A stretch of 64,000 nt of DNA from NCBI GenBank assembly GCA_958510825.1, contig OY294046.1, forward strand, positions 44,001,794 to 44,065,793, written 5' to 3'. Numbering within the stretch: the stretch's first letter is position 1; the number at the start of each line of letters is the position of its first letter. The notes beneath the pieces are model-generated. The model was not told the origin of the DNA. It made no database searches and saw only the letters and a program-made list of their open reading frames with translations. Positions 42,007 to 53,097 of the stretch are shown here, piece by piece. The stretch is from Brachypterus glaber. Taxonomy: Eukaryota > Arthropoda > Insecta > Coleoptera > Kateretidae. Position numbers and translations under genes: made by a program.

Positions 42007-42439
42007 ATAGAAAGAAAAAAGATATCATTGTGAAATTGAAGGTATGTTTATGTATAATTATTAGAATACACTTTTTTCTTTTCTTTAGTACTGAAGCGAC
42101 TTCAGATAGAAGAAATCTAGAAGAATTTTTTTTGGCCAAAAAATAAAGAAAAAAATTGAAAATTATTTAAAAAAATTTGAAAAACTCCAACGCTTTGTTA
42201 TTTTTTGGCCAAAATATTTCTTCTAGAAAGGATTATAGCGACTTCAATAATTAATAATATCCCGTTTTTTTTCAGTGGAACCAAACGGCCGGAATAATGG
42301 CGACCACCGTTTTTTCATTTTTTTTCAAAAAAAATATGGCCAAGAAATGGCACTTTAAAAATCTAAAAAAAAAATGTATTCTTTAAATATAAACAAATAT
42401 ACCTACAAAATTTCACAATGATATCTTTTTTCTTTCTAT
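42007..42439. mobile_element. 433-bp foldback element
   Basis: Outer arms ATAGAAAGAAAAAAGATATC and ATTGTGAAATT are mirrored by AATTTCACAATGATATC and TTTTTTCTTTCTAT. A second inner pair (TTTGGCCAAAAAAT / ATTTTTTGGCCAAA, with GCGACTTCA) lies in the left half. The centre is unpaired. Confidence 0.7.
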
Positions 42440-42844
42440 CTAAAAAAAAAGTTTAAAAACAATTCTGCAATTCTGTCGAAAACGGTTGGCTCTACGATGT
42501 TCCATAAAAATTATTTTGTTGGGGAAATGTCAAAAAACTACATATAAAAAAGTTTGGGGCTAAATAAAAATTACATTAGGACGTCTACAAAATTGGGGTA
42601 AAATTAAAGGGTAATATTAAGATTAAAGTAAAATTCTTATGATTTAAACCGAATGTTTCACTGTTTTACAAAAAAAATTACTGGATCTTTAAATTTACTC
42701 TTTAAATTTGCGGCCACACACTTTTATGGAAGAAGCTCCCTTATGACGCATTTTTAGACAAATGTTTATAGTAACTTTTTGTCATATTTTATCATGTAGA
42801 ATCATCTGTTAAAATTTCCGATGCTATTTCAAATACACCCTGTA
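42440..42844 (-). mobile_element. Mariner-like MITE end (CAGGGTG type), interrupted
   Basis: The right end ACACCCTG-TA, with ATGATTCTACATG and AAAAGTTACTATAAACATTT on the minus strand, matches the elements at 2362 and 17093. About 42560-42690 contains sequence resembling the CACTGTAAAAAATG family, suggesting a nested insertion. The left end is unclear. Confidence 0.5.
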
Positions 42845-42986
42845 TATATCCAAAACGCAGTCTGTGCTGAAAAACAGAAAATGACTAATGCAGCGAACGT
42901 GTTAAGTTCTAAAAAACAATATTATAGTAATTCAATTTTTTTTTTTAATTTACCCTACTTTACGATTATAACGTATTATTTAAGTA
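42845..42986. other. Short intergenic stretch
   Basis: No feature supported. Confidence 0.4.
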
Positions 42987-43514
42987 TACTACCCTGCTAA
43001 GACAAGTTGTCCTATCTGCAAATTAGATGTTTTGAGATATGGCCAGTTTTATTGTTTTTGTTTGCACTTATTGAAAACATATTTAAATAAATATGGCGTT
43101 GGGTTCTACTTTATTTTAAATCAAAAATACGTGACATCCTTTGAAAATAAAATATATATTTTTTGTCAGAAAAATAAATTGTCATACTAAATGCATTTGT
43201 TTTATCTGAGAAAGATAGGACAAAATTATCTAAAAAGTCCAATCAAATTACTAAGATCTGCAAACTTAGTCCTAGTTCTGACTTAATGTCTAGTAAAGAC
43301 TAGTTAAGAAAATTTTATTTAGAAAACATTGAAAATTTTCCACTTAGGACAAACATATTGGGCTAATTTTTAGGATTTGGCTTTTAGATAGGACATTTCT
43401 TTTTAGTAGGCACATGGGGCTAGTGTAAAGCAATACAATGCACTGATTGCAATGGTGTGCTTATCTCACAAAGTGATTTTTTTCAGATAGGACAACTTGT
43501 CTAGCAGGGCAGTA
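42987..43514. mobile_element. 528-bp MITE with TACTGCCCTGC ends and TA TSD
   Basis: TACTACCCTGCTAAGACAAG plus TTGTCCTATCTG at the left is mirrored by CAGATAGGACAA and CTTGTCTAGCAGGGCAGTA at the right; TA flanks both ends. GATAGGACA occurs at the right TIR, inverted in the left TIR, and twice inside (about 43216 and 43385). Confidence 0.8.
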
Positions 43515-43952
43515 TATTCGAAAATCTTGTTCATAAATAACGGTATAAAACTGCGCAAATTTTGTAGTTTTAAAGTCCAAAGCAAAAATAAAATTGAATT
43601 TAAAATTCTGATACCGCTAGCCGCCGGCTAGTAGCCGGTAACTAAATTGCAGAAAACATTTTTTACAGTGTGGTTGTAATATTAAAATTAAAGACTTGTG
43701 GGCATTTTTTTCACTTTACCGTCCCCATTCTGTCTGAAAAAAGTTAGTGAAGTGTATTAAACCATTAGAAGAGAAGTAACTTTTTTAATAAATTTTCATT
43801 TAGGGCGTCCTTTGTAAACACCCCCAGACTAAACAATATATTGATATTATCCTTAATCCTGCAAGCAAGCAATATTAGTATTTTATTAAATTGTGTTAGA
43901 ATATATTATAATTATACTAGACAACACGGTATCTTGCCCAGATTGCAATCAT
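43515..43952. other. Intergenic; solo ACAGTGTGG end near 43670
   Basis: ATTTTTTACAGTGTGG near 43657 looks like a right terminus of the CACTG-ended MITEs without a left partner. A GCTAGCCGCCGGCTAGTAGC palindromic patch lies at 43617. Confidence 0.4.
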
Positions 43953-44154
43953 GTGTTTTTTAACTAATTTTGGGTCACTGAGACCGAATCTGTCCTCGGA
44001 ATATTTCTACTACCTACCTCAGGTTTTTGAGAAAAATGAGCCAAAAGTGGTGAAAAATCATTATTTTAGTCCTCTTTTGTTCTAAAATTACGGGAGATAA
44101 AAGTATTCCGAGGACAAATTTGGAATCGGTGACTCAATATTACTTAAAAAACAC
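43953..44154. mobile_element. 202-bp foldback
   Basis: GTGTTTTTTAACTAAT, GGGTCACTGAGACCGAAT and CTGTCCTCGGAATA pair with TATTCCGAGGACAAATTTGG, AATCGGTGACTC and TACTTAAAAAACAC. The centre is unpaired and AT-rich. Confidence 0.75.
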
Positions 44155-44989
44155 CCAACTTAGATTATGGAAACTTTAAATTCATATAGAATAAGTAGGG
44201 ATACTAGGGAAAAAATATAAAAAAAATGATCCTGTGACACAACTAAGTAGAGGCGGGGAGTGAGGATAGGGGTGATTAAGGGGACAAGCTTAGTGCCACG
44301 TACTCATGCTAAAAACTCAAAAAGAATCACTAGGGGGTCAAAAATAAACTAAAAATATGTTACGTAATACGATCCTTAAGTAATGATATTTTTATGATTT
44401 AAAACCATTAAAAACGAAAAAAAAAAAAATAAGCAATATTGTTTTTTATGAATTATTTTTGAATTGGCATAATTGCCTATACTAAAATTTAAAAAATAAG
44501 ACGTGCTGGATTTTTTTAAGGATTCTGCGCCTTTAAATTGATAAGAAAAATATATTTTTTGTGCTCGGGAAAACAGTTTACACTGTGCTTTAATTTTATT
44601 GCTTTTCGTTTATTTACTTTTTACGAACAAACTGAGCAAAATAAAAAACATTTGTATTTATTTTTATAGACTTTTTATATATTTATAGACTTTTTATAAT
44701 ATTTATAATTTTATAATCTACAAATTAAGTCCTATAAAATTTTTATACATATTTGATGGTTTTGCCACAAATGAGCAATTAAGTAAACTCTGCACTTTAA
44801 TTTTAAGCGTACTTACTGTGACTGGAATGGATTTTTGAATTCCTCGTTTTTATTTTTAATATACCCTAAAATTTTCAAAATCCTACTCTTTGTTTTTAAG
44901 ATTTAGAAAAAAAAATTAAGTTTTTCCTGGAGTTATATCTAAAAAATGTGAGTTGCTGAAATTTTTCCAAATTTAGATTTGTATTCTAC
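44155..44989. other. AT-rich intergenic
   Basis: No gene or repeat boundary supported. Confidence 0.4.
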
Positions 44990-45275
44990 GTCCTTAAATT
45001 AGCACGAAAAATTTTTTTCCGGTAGGGACAAAAAAAAAGTTGAGATTTGTTGCCTAGTGTTATTACAATAATATAATAAATTATTATTATTATTATTATT
45101 AAAAAAAACAAGATTTGGGTAAAACTATTTATTTTGTCAGGCGGGTTTGTATATCTGTCTGTCCGGGACAATTTGTGACCACGGTAACTCGAGAAAGCTT
45201 TAAGCTAAGGCCTTCAATTTTTTTAACAAAGGTTTCTTAACCAATGTTTTTAGATTTTATTGGTGTGGTGGGGCG
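44990..45275 (-). mobile_element. Helentron-like element fragment, minus strand
   Basis: TATATCTGTCTGTCCGGGAC (short GTCY tract), ACCACGGTAACTCGAGAAAG and CTTTAAGCTAAGGCCTTCAA are the reverse complement of tract and core. AAGGTTTCTTAACCAATG follows where the family has GGTAAC and CCTGTATGCC. An (ATT)n run at 45074-45099 lies upstream. Confidence 0.55.
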
Positions 45276-45883
45276 TAAAACTATTAAAAAAAACATACAT
45301 TTTTCCTTTTTCGATAGAAAAAATTGTTTCTGAGCATAATAGGAATTTTAAAAATACAATTGTGTACTTTTTATAATTTTTGTTTTCTTTAGGAAATTTT
45401 CTTTAAAACGGTCTCGTACTTATATTATATCGACACATAGTACTACTAAGAGTATGTATTGAACTCTTCACCGAAAAGTCAAATTCTTCGACCATGTTTT
45501 TTTCACATTTATCAACGTTTTAGACCTTCCTGAGTCATAAATTATGACTCATAATCAGTAAATAATATTATTTCTTATCATATTTCGAAGAGCTGATTAG
45601 ATTTTAGGGTTAAATAATTGGGGCTAAGGGGGTAAGAACGGGGTAAAACGCCTATTTTTAGCATTTTTTGGTTATAATTAAGGTAATTATTATTGTATTT
45701 TATTAATTTAGTATTTTAATGAAAGTTTTTTTTTTTTTAATTGTAGCGTAAAATTTAATTTCAAAAAATTAAAATGCCCGGGGTGCCATTTTTTTCTTTT
45801 TTACATAGAAAAAGCCTGTGTAAATTTTCACACCAATCAAAAATATTTTTGATGCGCCGCAAAGCCAAAATAAGCAAAAATCT
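45276..45883. other. AT-rich intergenic with a GAGTCATAA palindrome
   Basis: GAGTCATAAATTATGACTC at 45531-45549 is a near-perfect 19-bp palindrome. Nothing else supported. Confidence 0.4.
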
Positions 45884-46719
45884 CCAAAAAAAAATACATA
45901 TTTTTTTAATATACTTTACATATTGACTCCCTATCAAAAAAAGTCAAACAAAAATAAAATACAACTTGGATGTTTAATAAGTCTTTTCAATAAAACTAAT
46001 AGTTTTCGAGAAAAATCAAAAAATGACAAAAAGGCAAAAATTGTATGATATAGTCGGGTGGAAATTTCAAAAAGCATGTTTTGTAGTAAAAACAAAAATT
46101 TTTGATTTATTTTAGATAATTCGGGTGCGCTGATTCTGAATCCGGTGCCACCCCGTATCTGTTGAGGAATTTGAGACAATTGAGGTCAAAGCCAACGATG
46201 ACTGAAATACATTTTTATTTCACAAAATTCACATAAAAATTATCTTGATAGTTTTTAAATATTTTGGGTGAGCTGAATCCAAATCCGGTGGATTCAACCT
46301 CATAACTGTTAAAGAAATTCATATAAATGATGTCAAAGCCTGCTTTTGTTATCACAGAACCCCATTTTTTGCTGAATCCAAATTTAGTGGGTGCCACCTT
46401 GTATCTGTTGGGAAAATTTAAAATAATTAGTTAAATAAAAAAAAAATAATTTTTACATAGTTGGCTTTGACCTCAATTATTTTAAATTTTCCCAACAGAC
46501 AAGGTGACACCCATTGAATTTGGACTTTTGGTGAAATAAAAATCATGTATTTCGGTCATAGTTGGCTTTGACCTCAATTGTCTCAAATTCCTCAACAGAC
46601 ACGCGGTAGCACCCACCGGATTCGGAATCAGCGCACTCCAATTATCTAAAAAACATCAAAACATTTTGTTTATACAACAAAACATGCTTTTTGAAATTTC
46701 CACCGGACTATATTATACA

Positions 46720-46970
46720 AAGGACAGAAATTTTTAATTTTAAACAAAATTATAAAAATATTAATTTATTATTCCATCAATCTAGAAATAGATGGCGCAC
46801 AAGTCTACATCAATCTAATGGCTATATTCCTTTTGCGAGTAAAGTCTAAAAACGTTTTCTTAATCAGCGTGCAGAGTTGACTCTTGGTACTGAAGAGGGT
46901 CAGCAGCCCGAAACTGTCAGTCTACCAATATCACTCTGTACGATGATTAGAAAATAGATTGATGGAATAA
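46720..46970 (+). mobile_element. 251-bp Penelope/retrozyme-like insertion with 10-bp TSD
   Basis: TATATTATAC flanks it exactly (46710-46719 and 46971-46980), and the intact left arm of the surrounding foldback gives the empty site. The insert contains a hammerhead motif and ends ATTGATGGAATAATA. Its first ~65 bp are an inverted copy of the tail that follows that same end in the relic at 2.9 kb. A hammerhead in the terminal repeat plus an inverted tail at the other end is typical of Penelope-like elements. This assignment is inference. Confidence 0.6.
46884..46928 (+). ncRNA. Minimal type I hammerhead ribozyme motif
   Basis: In order: stem I 5' strand TTGGTA (46884-46889), CTGAAGA (46890-46896), stem II GGG-loop-CCC (46897-46909), GAAA (46910-46913), short stem III CT-GTC-AG (about 46914-46920 with flanking C/G), TC (46921-46922, cleavage expected after C), and stem I 3' strand TACCAA (46923-46928), fully complementary to TTGGTA. 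All invariant boxes are present. Stem III is very short, as in retroelement hammerheads that may act as dimers. It would self-cleave RNA during element processing. Confidence 0.7.
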
Positions 46971-47133
46971 TATATTATACAATTTTCACCTTTTTGCCAT
47001 TTTTTGATTTTTCTGGAAAACTATATATTAATTGAAAAAACTTACATCAAAGTTGTATTTTATTTTTGTTTTACACTTTTTTTGATAGGAAGACTATTTG
47101 TGAAGTATATTAAAATATATGTATTTTTTTGGA

Positions 47134-47390
47134 GTTTGGACTACCGCAGTACCACGCTAGTCAGTACTGCAGTGAATAAACTATTGACAGAACTATAATT
47201 TGCAATTTAAAAATGGACAAAAAGGTTTTAGTTTAGCAGTTGAGAATGTAATTAAATTAACCAAATCAAAGAATATACCAGTAAAAATATTAAGATAAGT
47301 ATTTATATCAATTTGAGATGACAAAAATATAAAAGTTGGTTTGAAATATTATAAATCGTTAAAAAATAATCTTTCGAATTATGATTCTTC
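47134..47390. other. Intergenic, no supported feature
   Basis: Contains GGACTACCGCAGTACCACGC and CAGTACTGCAGTG words at 47140-47175. No gene. Confidence 0.35.
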
Positions 47391-47544
47391 GAATTATCGG
47401 GAAAAATTCACAGTTTTCATTCAAATTTTCTGTCAAAGAAATAATTACTCCAGGGGCATCTCCCCTGCAGGGGCGACGCCCCAGTCGTAATTATTTCCAG
47501 ACAGCAAATATTCATGAAAACAGAGAAATTTTCCGGCATAATTC
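47391..47544. mobile_element. 154-bp foldback with GC-rich tip
   Basis: GAATTATCGGGAAAAATT, GTTTTCAT and GAAATAATTAC pair with GTAATTATTTC, ATGAAAAC and AAATTTTCCGGCATAATTC. The tip (47452-47482) is a G/C-only nested hairpin (GGGGC...GCCCC around TCCCCTGCAGGGG), unusual in this AT-rich context. Confidence 0.75.
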
Positions 47545-48234
47545 TCAGCCTCTTGTGTAATTATATATGAAAATTATACTTTAAAGCGACATTGAGAATT
47601 GCAAGGAAAACGTCAAGCGATAGGCTTTTGTCTGTTGCCAACACAAAAGAAAAAAAAAGTACAGACTTCTTATGGGCCTATAACATGCAAAATGCGTGTG
47701 ATTCTGAGCTTATAAGAGTTGCAAATTAGAAAAAAAAAATAAAACTGGGTTTTTACGACTCGTTAAATGTTTTTCTATCACCATGCCATTTTTTGCTGTG
47801 TTGCTTTAACAAAAATGACTAGTTCAAGTATGAAAAATTCTTTTTTTTTAAGTAATTTTAATTTTGGACGCGCCTTATAACCACCCCAAGTATGAACATT
47901 AAATTGGCACAATCCGTAATCTAGCAACCCGTGGACACGTGCCTTATGGGATTATATGCACGTGAAGTAATAGTGAACACCCTTTTGGGTCTTTTTTTTA
48001 GCACAATGCAATAAAAAAGGCAACTTCCTACACATGTAAGGACCATTATATGAAAGGCAATTGCTGGATCTCTAAATTACAAAATGTGGCAAAAAATAAG
48101 TATTCAAAAATAAAATTAAAATAGAAACTATATAAAAATAATAATATCTTTATTATTTCCAAAATTTACCTACAATTATTGCAATATTGATAATGAGTTA
48201 TTATAAAAAAAATTGTTTTACCCTAATTATTCTC
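47545..48234. other. AT-rich intergenic
   Basis: No gene or element supported. Confidence 0.4.
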
Positions 48235-49385
48235 ATTTACTGTAAAAAAATGGAGTAAATTTAAGAATAATATAAAGATTAAATTATAAAATTTATACGA
48301 TTTAAACTGAATTTAACTGTTTTATAGGAAAGAAGGATATCGTTTTGGGCTAAATCAGAAAAATATGTTTTCGTTTAAAAAAGTTCAAAATGATGAAAAG
48401 AAATTATAAAAAACTGTGTACCAAGTTAATAAAGAACAAAATGAAAAAAAAAATAAAAACTCGTTAGGAATTATTTGTCATCGTAAACCCGACAACAACG
48501 CATTATTCTTGGGCTAAATGTGACTCTTTATCATAGCGAAAAAAAAGTAATATTTTTTGTTTATCTAAAAACCAACATAATAACATTTAGGTAAAATGTA
48601 TAATAAAAACACTACAATATTATGTATGTAAAATATATTTATTTAAGTTAAAAGTCTATGTGTAACTTTTCCATAACCTAATTTTAAATCATGGAAATAA
48701 ACTTATTTAACACATTAAATTACTTGTCAAGGCCACACTGTCCGATGGGACTGCATGCTTTGGGTTATCGTTGAAGCTGCTGGTTTGCTTACAATGTTAT
48801 TATAGTATAAATACCTCAAAAATAACTTCATAATCGTACTGAAACTTAAGAAACTAGTCAGATAAGTCCAGCCTAATTAAACATTGAGTTAAATCCGTAA
48901 AAACTAATGTAAAACAACAAAATACTTTAATTTTATAGTTAAGAGCAGTGAACACAATACAGCACCCTTTCCTTTGGCCCCACTGTAGTATACTACACTA
49001 TACCACTAGTAGTCAACGTGCAAAGTTAGTTTTATTTGGACGATGTGACTTTTGGCACCTAAAGTTTCGATAGGTGCAATGCTGCCCAATTTTGCATTAC
49101 CATATGTCAAAATTTGTAATTAAATATTAATTAAACTATGTTCCGGGCTGTGAAAAGGGCTGAAATTGTAGCTAAGTATTTTTTTTATGTATTTATAAGT
49201 ATGTAAAATCTTATCGTTGCAGGAGATTTAGCCCAAAATACGATACCCTACTTTAACTAAATCTTTTTTACCCTTTAAATTTACAATAAACGTAATATCC
49301 TAAAATCAAGTTTTAAAATTATAATATTATTTTTAAATTATGGTATAAAATTCGGAAAAATTTTACATTTTTTTCTTTTTAATTC
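48235..49385. mobile_element. ~1.15-kb element with inverted ends (ACTGTAAAAAAATGG family)
   Basis: The left part (AGTAAATTTAAGAATAATAT, AAATTATAAAATTTATACG, GGATATCGTTTTGGGCTAAA) is mirrored at 49230-49385 (TTTAGCCCAAAATACGATACC, AAATTTACAATAAACG, TTTAAAATTATAATATTATT). Exact termini and TSD are uncertain. The middle has no ORF. Partial relatives lie at 35356 and about 42580. Confidence 0.55.
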
Positions 49386-49988
49386 TGGCACCGATAGCTA
49401 GTGTGCTTTCCAATATGATAAAAATCATGAAATTAAGCATCTGTGCTCAATAAAAGTGTTTTATAGTCAAGAATAACAAAAATACAATCGATTATCAAGA
49501 GGGCTAGGACTTTACTAAATAAACATTGTTTATTAAACATTGTTTCTTAAACATTGTTTATTAAACAAATTTTGTTCTGTTGCTTTCCATTGTGATAAAA
49601 ACTTAAAATGGATAACTTAATAAATAAGTAAATCAAAAAATAAAATAAAATTTGTCCCTTATTTTCATAAGATGTTCCAAATAAATATTTATTAAGCAAG
49701 TAGATTTATAGCTTTTGGAACTAGAGGATTAGACTATTTCTATGGAGGACAGATTCGGACAATATAAAATGAAAAATTGAGTGGATCATTTTTTTACGCC
49801 ATGGCTTTTATAAAATAGATCTATTGATAAGTTGTTTTTTATATTTTATCTTTGCAGATAAAGTGGGAGTTTATTATCAGTTTTTGATGTTTTATATTTT
49901 GTTTCTTAGAAATAAGAATTGTGGGATCAAAACTGATATATTTTCCAGGAAATACCATATTTTTTACAAACATGATTTTTAACAACAT
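49386..49988. other. AT-rich intergenic with ATTGTTT repeats
   Basis: ACATTGTTTATTAAACATTG-type words repeat three times at 49524-49567. Nothing else supported. Confidence 0.4.
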
Positions 49989-49996
49989 ATACTCAC

Positions 49997-50888
49997 TAGG
50001 GTGCTTTTTTTTTCGACTATTTTTTTTTTCGGTCCCATCACGAAATTTTGTTGGAAGTACCCTAAAAAAAATTCCCTCAAAATTTTAGCCCTTAATATTA
50101 ATATTAAGTAGTGGACCAAGGCATGTAAAGATTTCCCATTGAAAATACACGTAAACTTTGATTTTTTTTCTTTAAATTTCTATAGCTTAGCGGCATTTTA
50201 TGGCATCGCTTCGACCATAGACAGGTATTTCTCAAAATTGAATGGTCTACAAAAGTGCCCATTGCGGCATAATCATAACTCGTACTGGTGAGGTAGTTTG
50301 GGCCACCAAACCCAATTTTTTCATAAAATTTCCGTTTTTCTGTCCTTATCTCGTAATTGACAAGAGCTACAAAAAATATTCAAATGACAAACTTGTAGGA
50401 AATTTAATTTTCTAAAAAAATGGTTCTTGGCTATTACTAACATCAATATTTCTTGAGATATTAAATTCTAAAGCTTTTGTTATTTCAAATTATTATCGAG
50501 TATCACGTCAAATTATAAAAAATCGTTATTTCATTATACATCACTATCTCAAGAAATATTGATGTTAGCTATTTAGTGCCAAGCACCATTTTTGTAGGAA
50601 ATTAAATTTCCTGAAAGTTTTTCATTTGAATATTTTTTGTAGCTCTTGTCAATTACGAGATAAGAATAGAAAAGCGATGGCATAAAATGCCGCTAAGCTA
50701 TAGAAATTTAAAGAAAAAAAATCAAAGTTTACGTGTATTTTCAATGGGAAATCTTTACATGCCTTGGTCCACTACTTAATATTAATTTTAAGGACTAAAA
50801 TTTTGAGGGAATATTTTTTAGGGTACTTCCAACAAAATTTCGTGATGGGACCAAAAAAAAAAAAAAATTCGAAAAAAAAAGCACCCTA
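49997..50888. mobile_element. 892-bp palindromic hAT-like MITE with exact 8-bp TSD
   Basis: ATACTCAC at 49989-49996 and 50889-50896. Ends TAGGGTGC and GCACCCTA begin arms that stay paired for hundreds of bases (CGGTCCCATCACGAAATTTT / AAAATTTCGTGATGGGACC, and GCTTAGCGGCATTTTATGGC / its complement). An inner pair, CTCAAGAAATATTGATGTTA, makes the whole element a foldback. The 8-bp TSD and TAGGG terminus fit hAT-type mobilisation. Confidence 0.85.
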
Positions 50889-50896
50889 ATACTCAC

Positions 50897-52181
50897 TGAA
50901 TTAAATTCAGTTTAAAGTCGGATTAACTTTTATTTAAAATGTACACTTATAAACAATGATGTAGCAAATGGAATATTAAAAAAAACTCATTTTTTCAGGG
51001 TATATTACAAAAATTTTATAAAATATAATACGGTAAAAAATGGAGTATAATGTTGATAGTATGTACTTAACGCCCAAAATAAACATATTTTAAGCAGTAA
51101 ATAATTGCTTATTTAGTTGATTTTTGTTTTATTGAATGTTTGACTAAAAAACGACCTGGCATGACATGAAACAATGGAAATGATTTTCGAAATTACCATA
51201 ATAAAAACAATAAACAAAGGATGTCATTTTCGTGCAAAAATTTTCTATTTTTTTGAGTATTTTTAGACAGGTTGTAATATCTTTAAATCCCGGAAAATAA
51301 TAGTTCTACGTCCAAAATTATTTAAAAAAACTGGTTATAGAAAATTTAAAATACTACAAAACTTCAAAAATTCACCGATTTTAACTTGACCCAAGCTACA
51401 AAGGTCTGAATCATTTGGTAAAAGTATTTTTTTAAATCGGCTATTCTGTTAAAAAGTTGTATAGTTTCCAATAAACAGGCGGACAGACGAACTGCCATAC
51501 TACATTTTTTTTTTCAAATTTAACCACATGCTAAATTCGAAAAAAAAATGTTTTGAATCCAATCAATTTAAATAACCTTTATTTTGTAGGACTGTTATTA
51601 ATCTAAAATGCTAAACTAGTCAGTCCCTGTGTAGTAAGCTATTGTCAATAGCTCATTGATATAGAGGTTCTCGCTTTATATAGTTACTATCATAGTAAAA
51701 TATATAGAGAACTCCGGAAAGCTTCTAGACTAAAGCCCCCAAAGCAAGGCAACTTAAGCATGTGATATTCTATCCACAAAGAATGTGCATATTGTCAATT
51801 CACGATCTTTTTTAACCTTAGATGTAAAACCATCAAGTTATCAGTGCCAAGATGTATTTGAGGCAGCCGACTGATTTAAGGCAGTTGAGGGACTTTTTAC
51901 ATAAGGGAAGAAAGTTTTAGAAGTGGAGTGTGTATTCAGTTTTTTTTTGTATTTTAATTTTCAGTCGAGAAAGGTATTAAATAGCTAGCAATAGATCTAT
52001 AGACTAAATAAATAAATGAAACCAATTCATTCATTTCCTTAAAATGTATTATTCCGTAACCATCCCTATTGTCCATAAATCCGAGATTTGCAAAGTTTTT
52101 AAAACACCTATTCACTTCACTTATAGATATATAGATAAATATAAAAATATTTGTCCTCAAATCTGCCAAAGCCTTTTTCAC
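50897..52181. other. AT-rich intergenic; degenerate GACR remnant near 51470
   Basis: 51395-51500 (ACCCAAGCTACAAAGGTCTG, ACAGGCGGACAGACGAAC) may be an eroded Helentron-like core and tract. A 75-codon minus ORF near 52 kb has no motif. Confidence 0.4.
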
Positions 52182-52890
52182 CCACTTAGAATATACTTAG
52201 AAAGCTAAAATTTGGTACACATGCTTAACTCGGTTGACAATACAATTTTATATTAAACTTATCTCCCCAACCCCACACCACTAAAATTTAAAAAAATCCT
52301 TTTTTACCCACATGAGATAATTTACAACTAAAATTAGGTTACAAACTCATTTAGTGATAAAAAAAATTTTGCAATAAATTTTATGTCCCCCTTCGACTCC
52401 CCATCACAACCCATACGCGTATAAGTCTTACAAACATGACTAAAAAACTTGAAAACTAAATTAAATAAAAACAAGTTTTTAAAGTCCAAACCCTTCTTAA
52501 TTAAGTACATATTACGTACGCGTATAAGGCTAAGTTAACCCTCTCTCTGTTTTAACCACTTAGAATACACTTAGAAAGCTAAAGTTTGGTACACATGCTT
52601 TACTCGGTTGACAATACAATTTTATATAAAATTTACCCCCCCAACCCCCCACCCCTAAAATTAAAAAAATTCCTTATTACCCACATGAGATAATTTACAA
52701 CTAAAATTAAGTTACAAACTCATTTAGTGATAATAAAACTTTACAATAAATTTTAAGTCCTCCCTCGTCTCCCCATCACAACCCATACGCGTATAAGTCT
52801 TACAAACATAACTAAAAAACTTGAAAACTAAATTAAATAAAAACAAGTTTTTAAAGTCCAAACCCTTCTTAATTAAGTACATATTACTAA
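52182..52890 (+). repeat. Tandem duplication, 374-bp period
   Basis: CCACTTAGAATATACTTAGA at 52182 recurs at 52556 with TTGGTACACATGCTT, CGGTTGACAATACAATTT, CCCATACGCGTATAAGTCTT and TTAATTAAGTACATATTAC in the same order, at about 90 percent identity. The ORF on the minus strand at 52724-52999 spans the second unit and is not gene-like. Confidence 0.8.
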
Positions 52891-53097
52891 CTAAAAAATA
52901 GAAAACAAGATATTTATACAAATTTGTAAATACGAGATTTTTACAAGAAGGGTTTTGGAAATGTTGCCGAAAATCAAAAAAATTAAAATTCAGAAACACT
53001 TCTTTTATAAATCTCGTATTTGTAATTTTGTATAAATATCTTATTTTCTACTTTTTAGTTATAGGTACGTAATATGTACTTAATTAGGAAGGGTTTT
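52853..53097. repeat. Inverted repeat following the tandem duplication
   Basis: AACCCTTCTTAATTAAGTAC, TAACTAAAAAATAGAAAA and TACAAATTTGTAAATACGAG on the left are mirrored by CTCGTATTTGTAATTTTG, TTCTACTTTTTAGTTA and GTACTTAATTAGGAAGGGTT on the right. The left arm lies within the second tandem unit. Confidence 0.65.

Larger units (their letters stand above)
45884..47133. mobile_element. 1.25-kb foldback element with internal tandem units
   Basis: Left (45884-46440) and right (46470-47133) arms are inverted repeats end to end, for example AATTGAGGTCAAAGCCAAC against GTTGGCTTTGACCTCAATT, and AAAAAGCATGTTTTGT against ACAAAACATGCTTTTT. Within the arms a ~165-bp motif (CTGAATCC, then GGTGCCACC, TATCTGTTG, GTCAAAGCC) repeats several times. 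The right arm is split by the insertion at 46720-46970. No coding capacity. Confidence 0.75.

Noticed and set aside
52724..52999. 91-codon minus-strand ORF
   Set aside because: It crosses from a tandem-duplication unit into an inverted repeat and is closed in the sister unit, so it is not under coding constraint.
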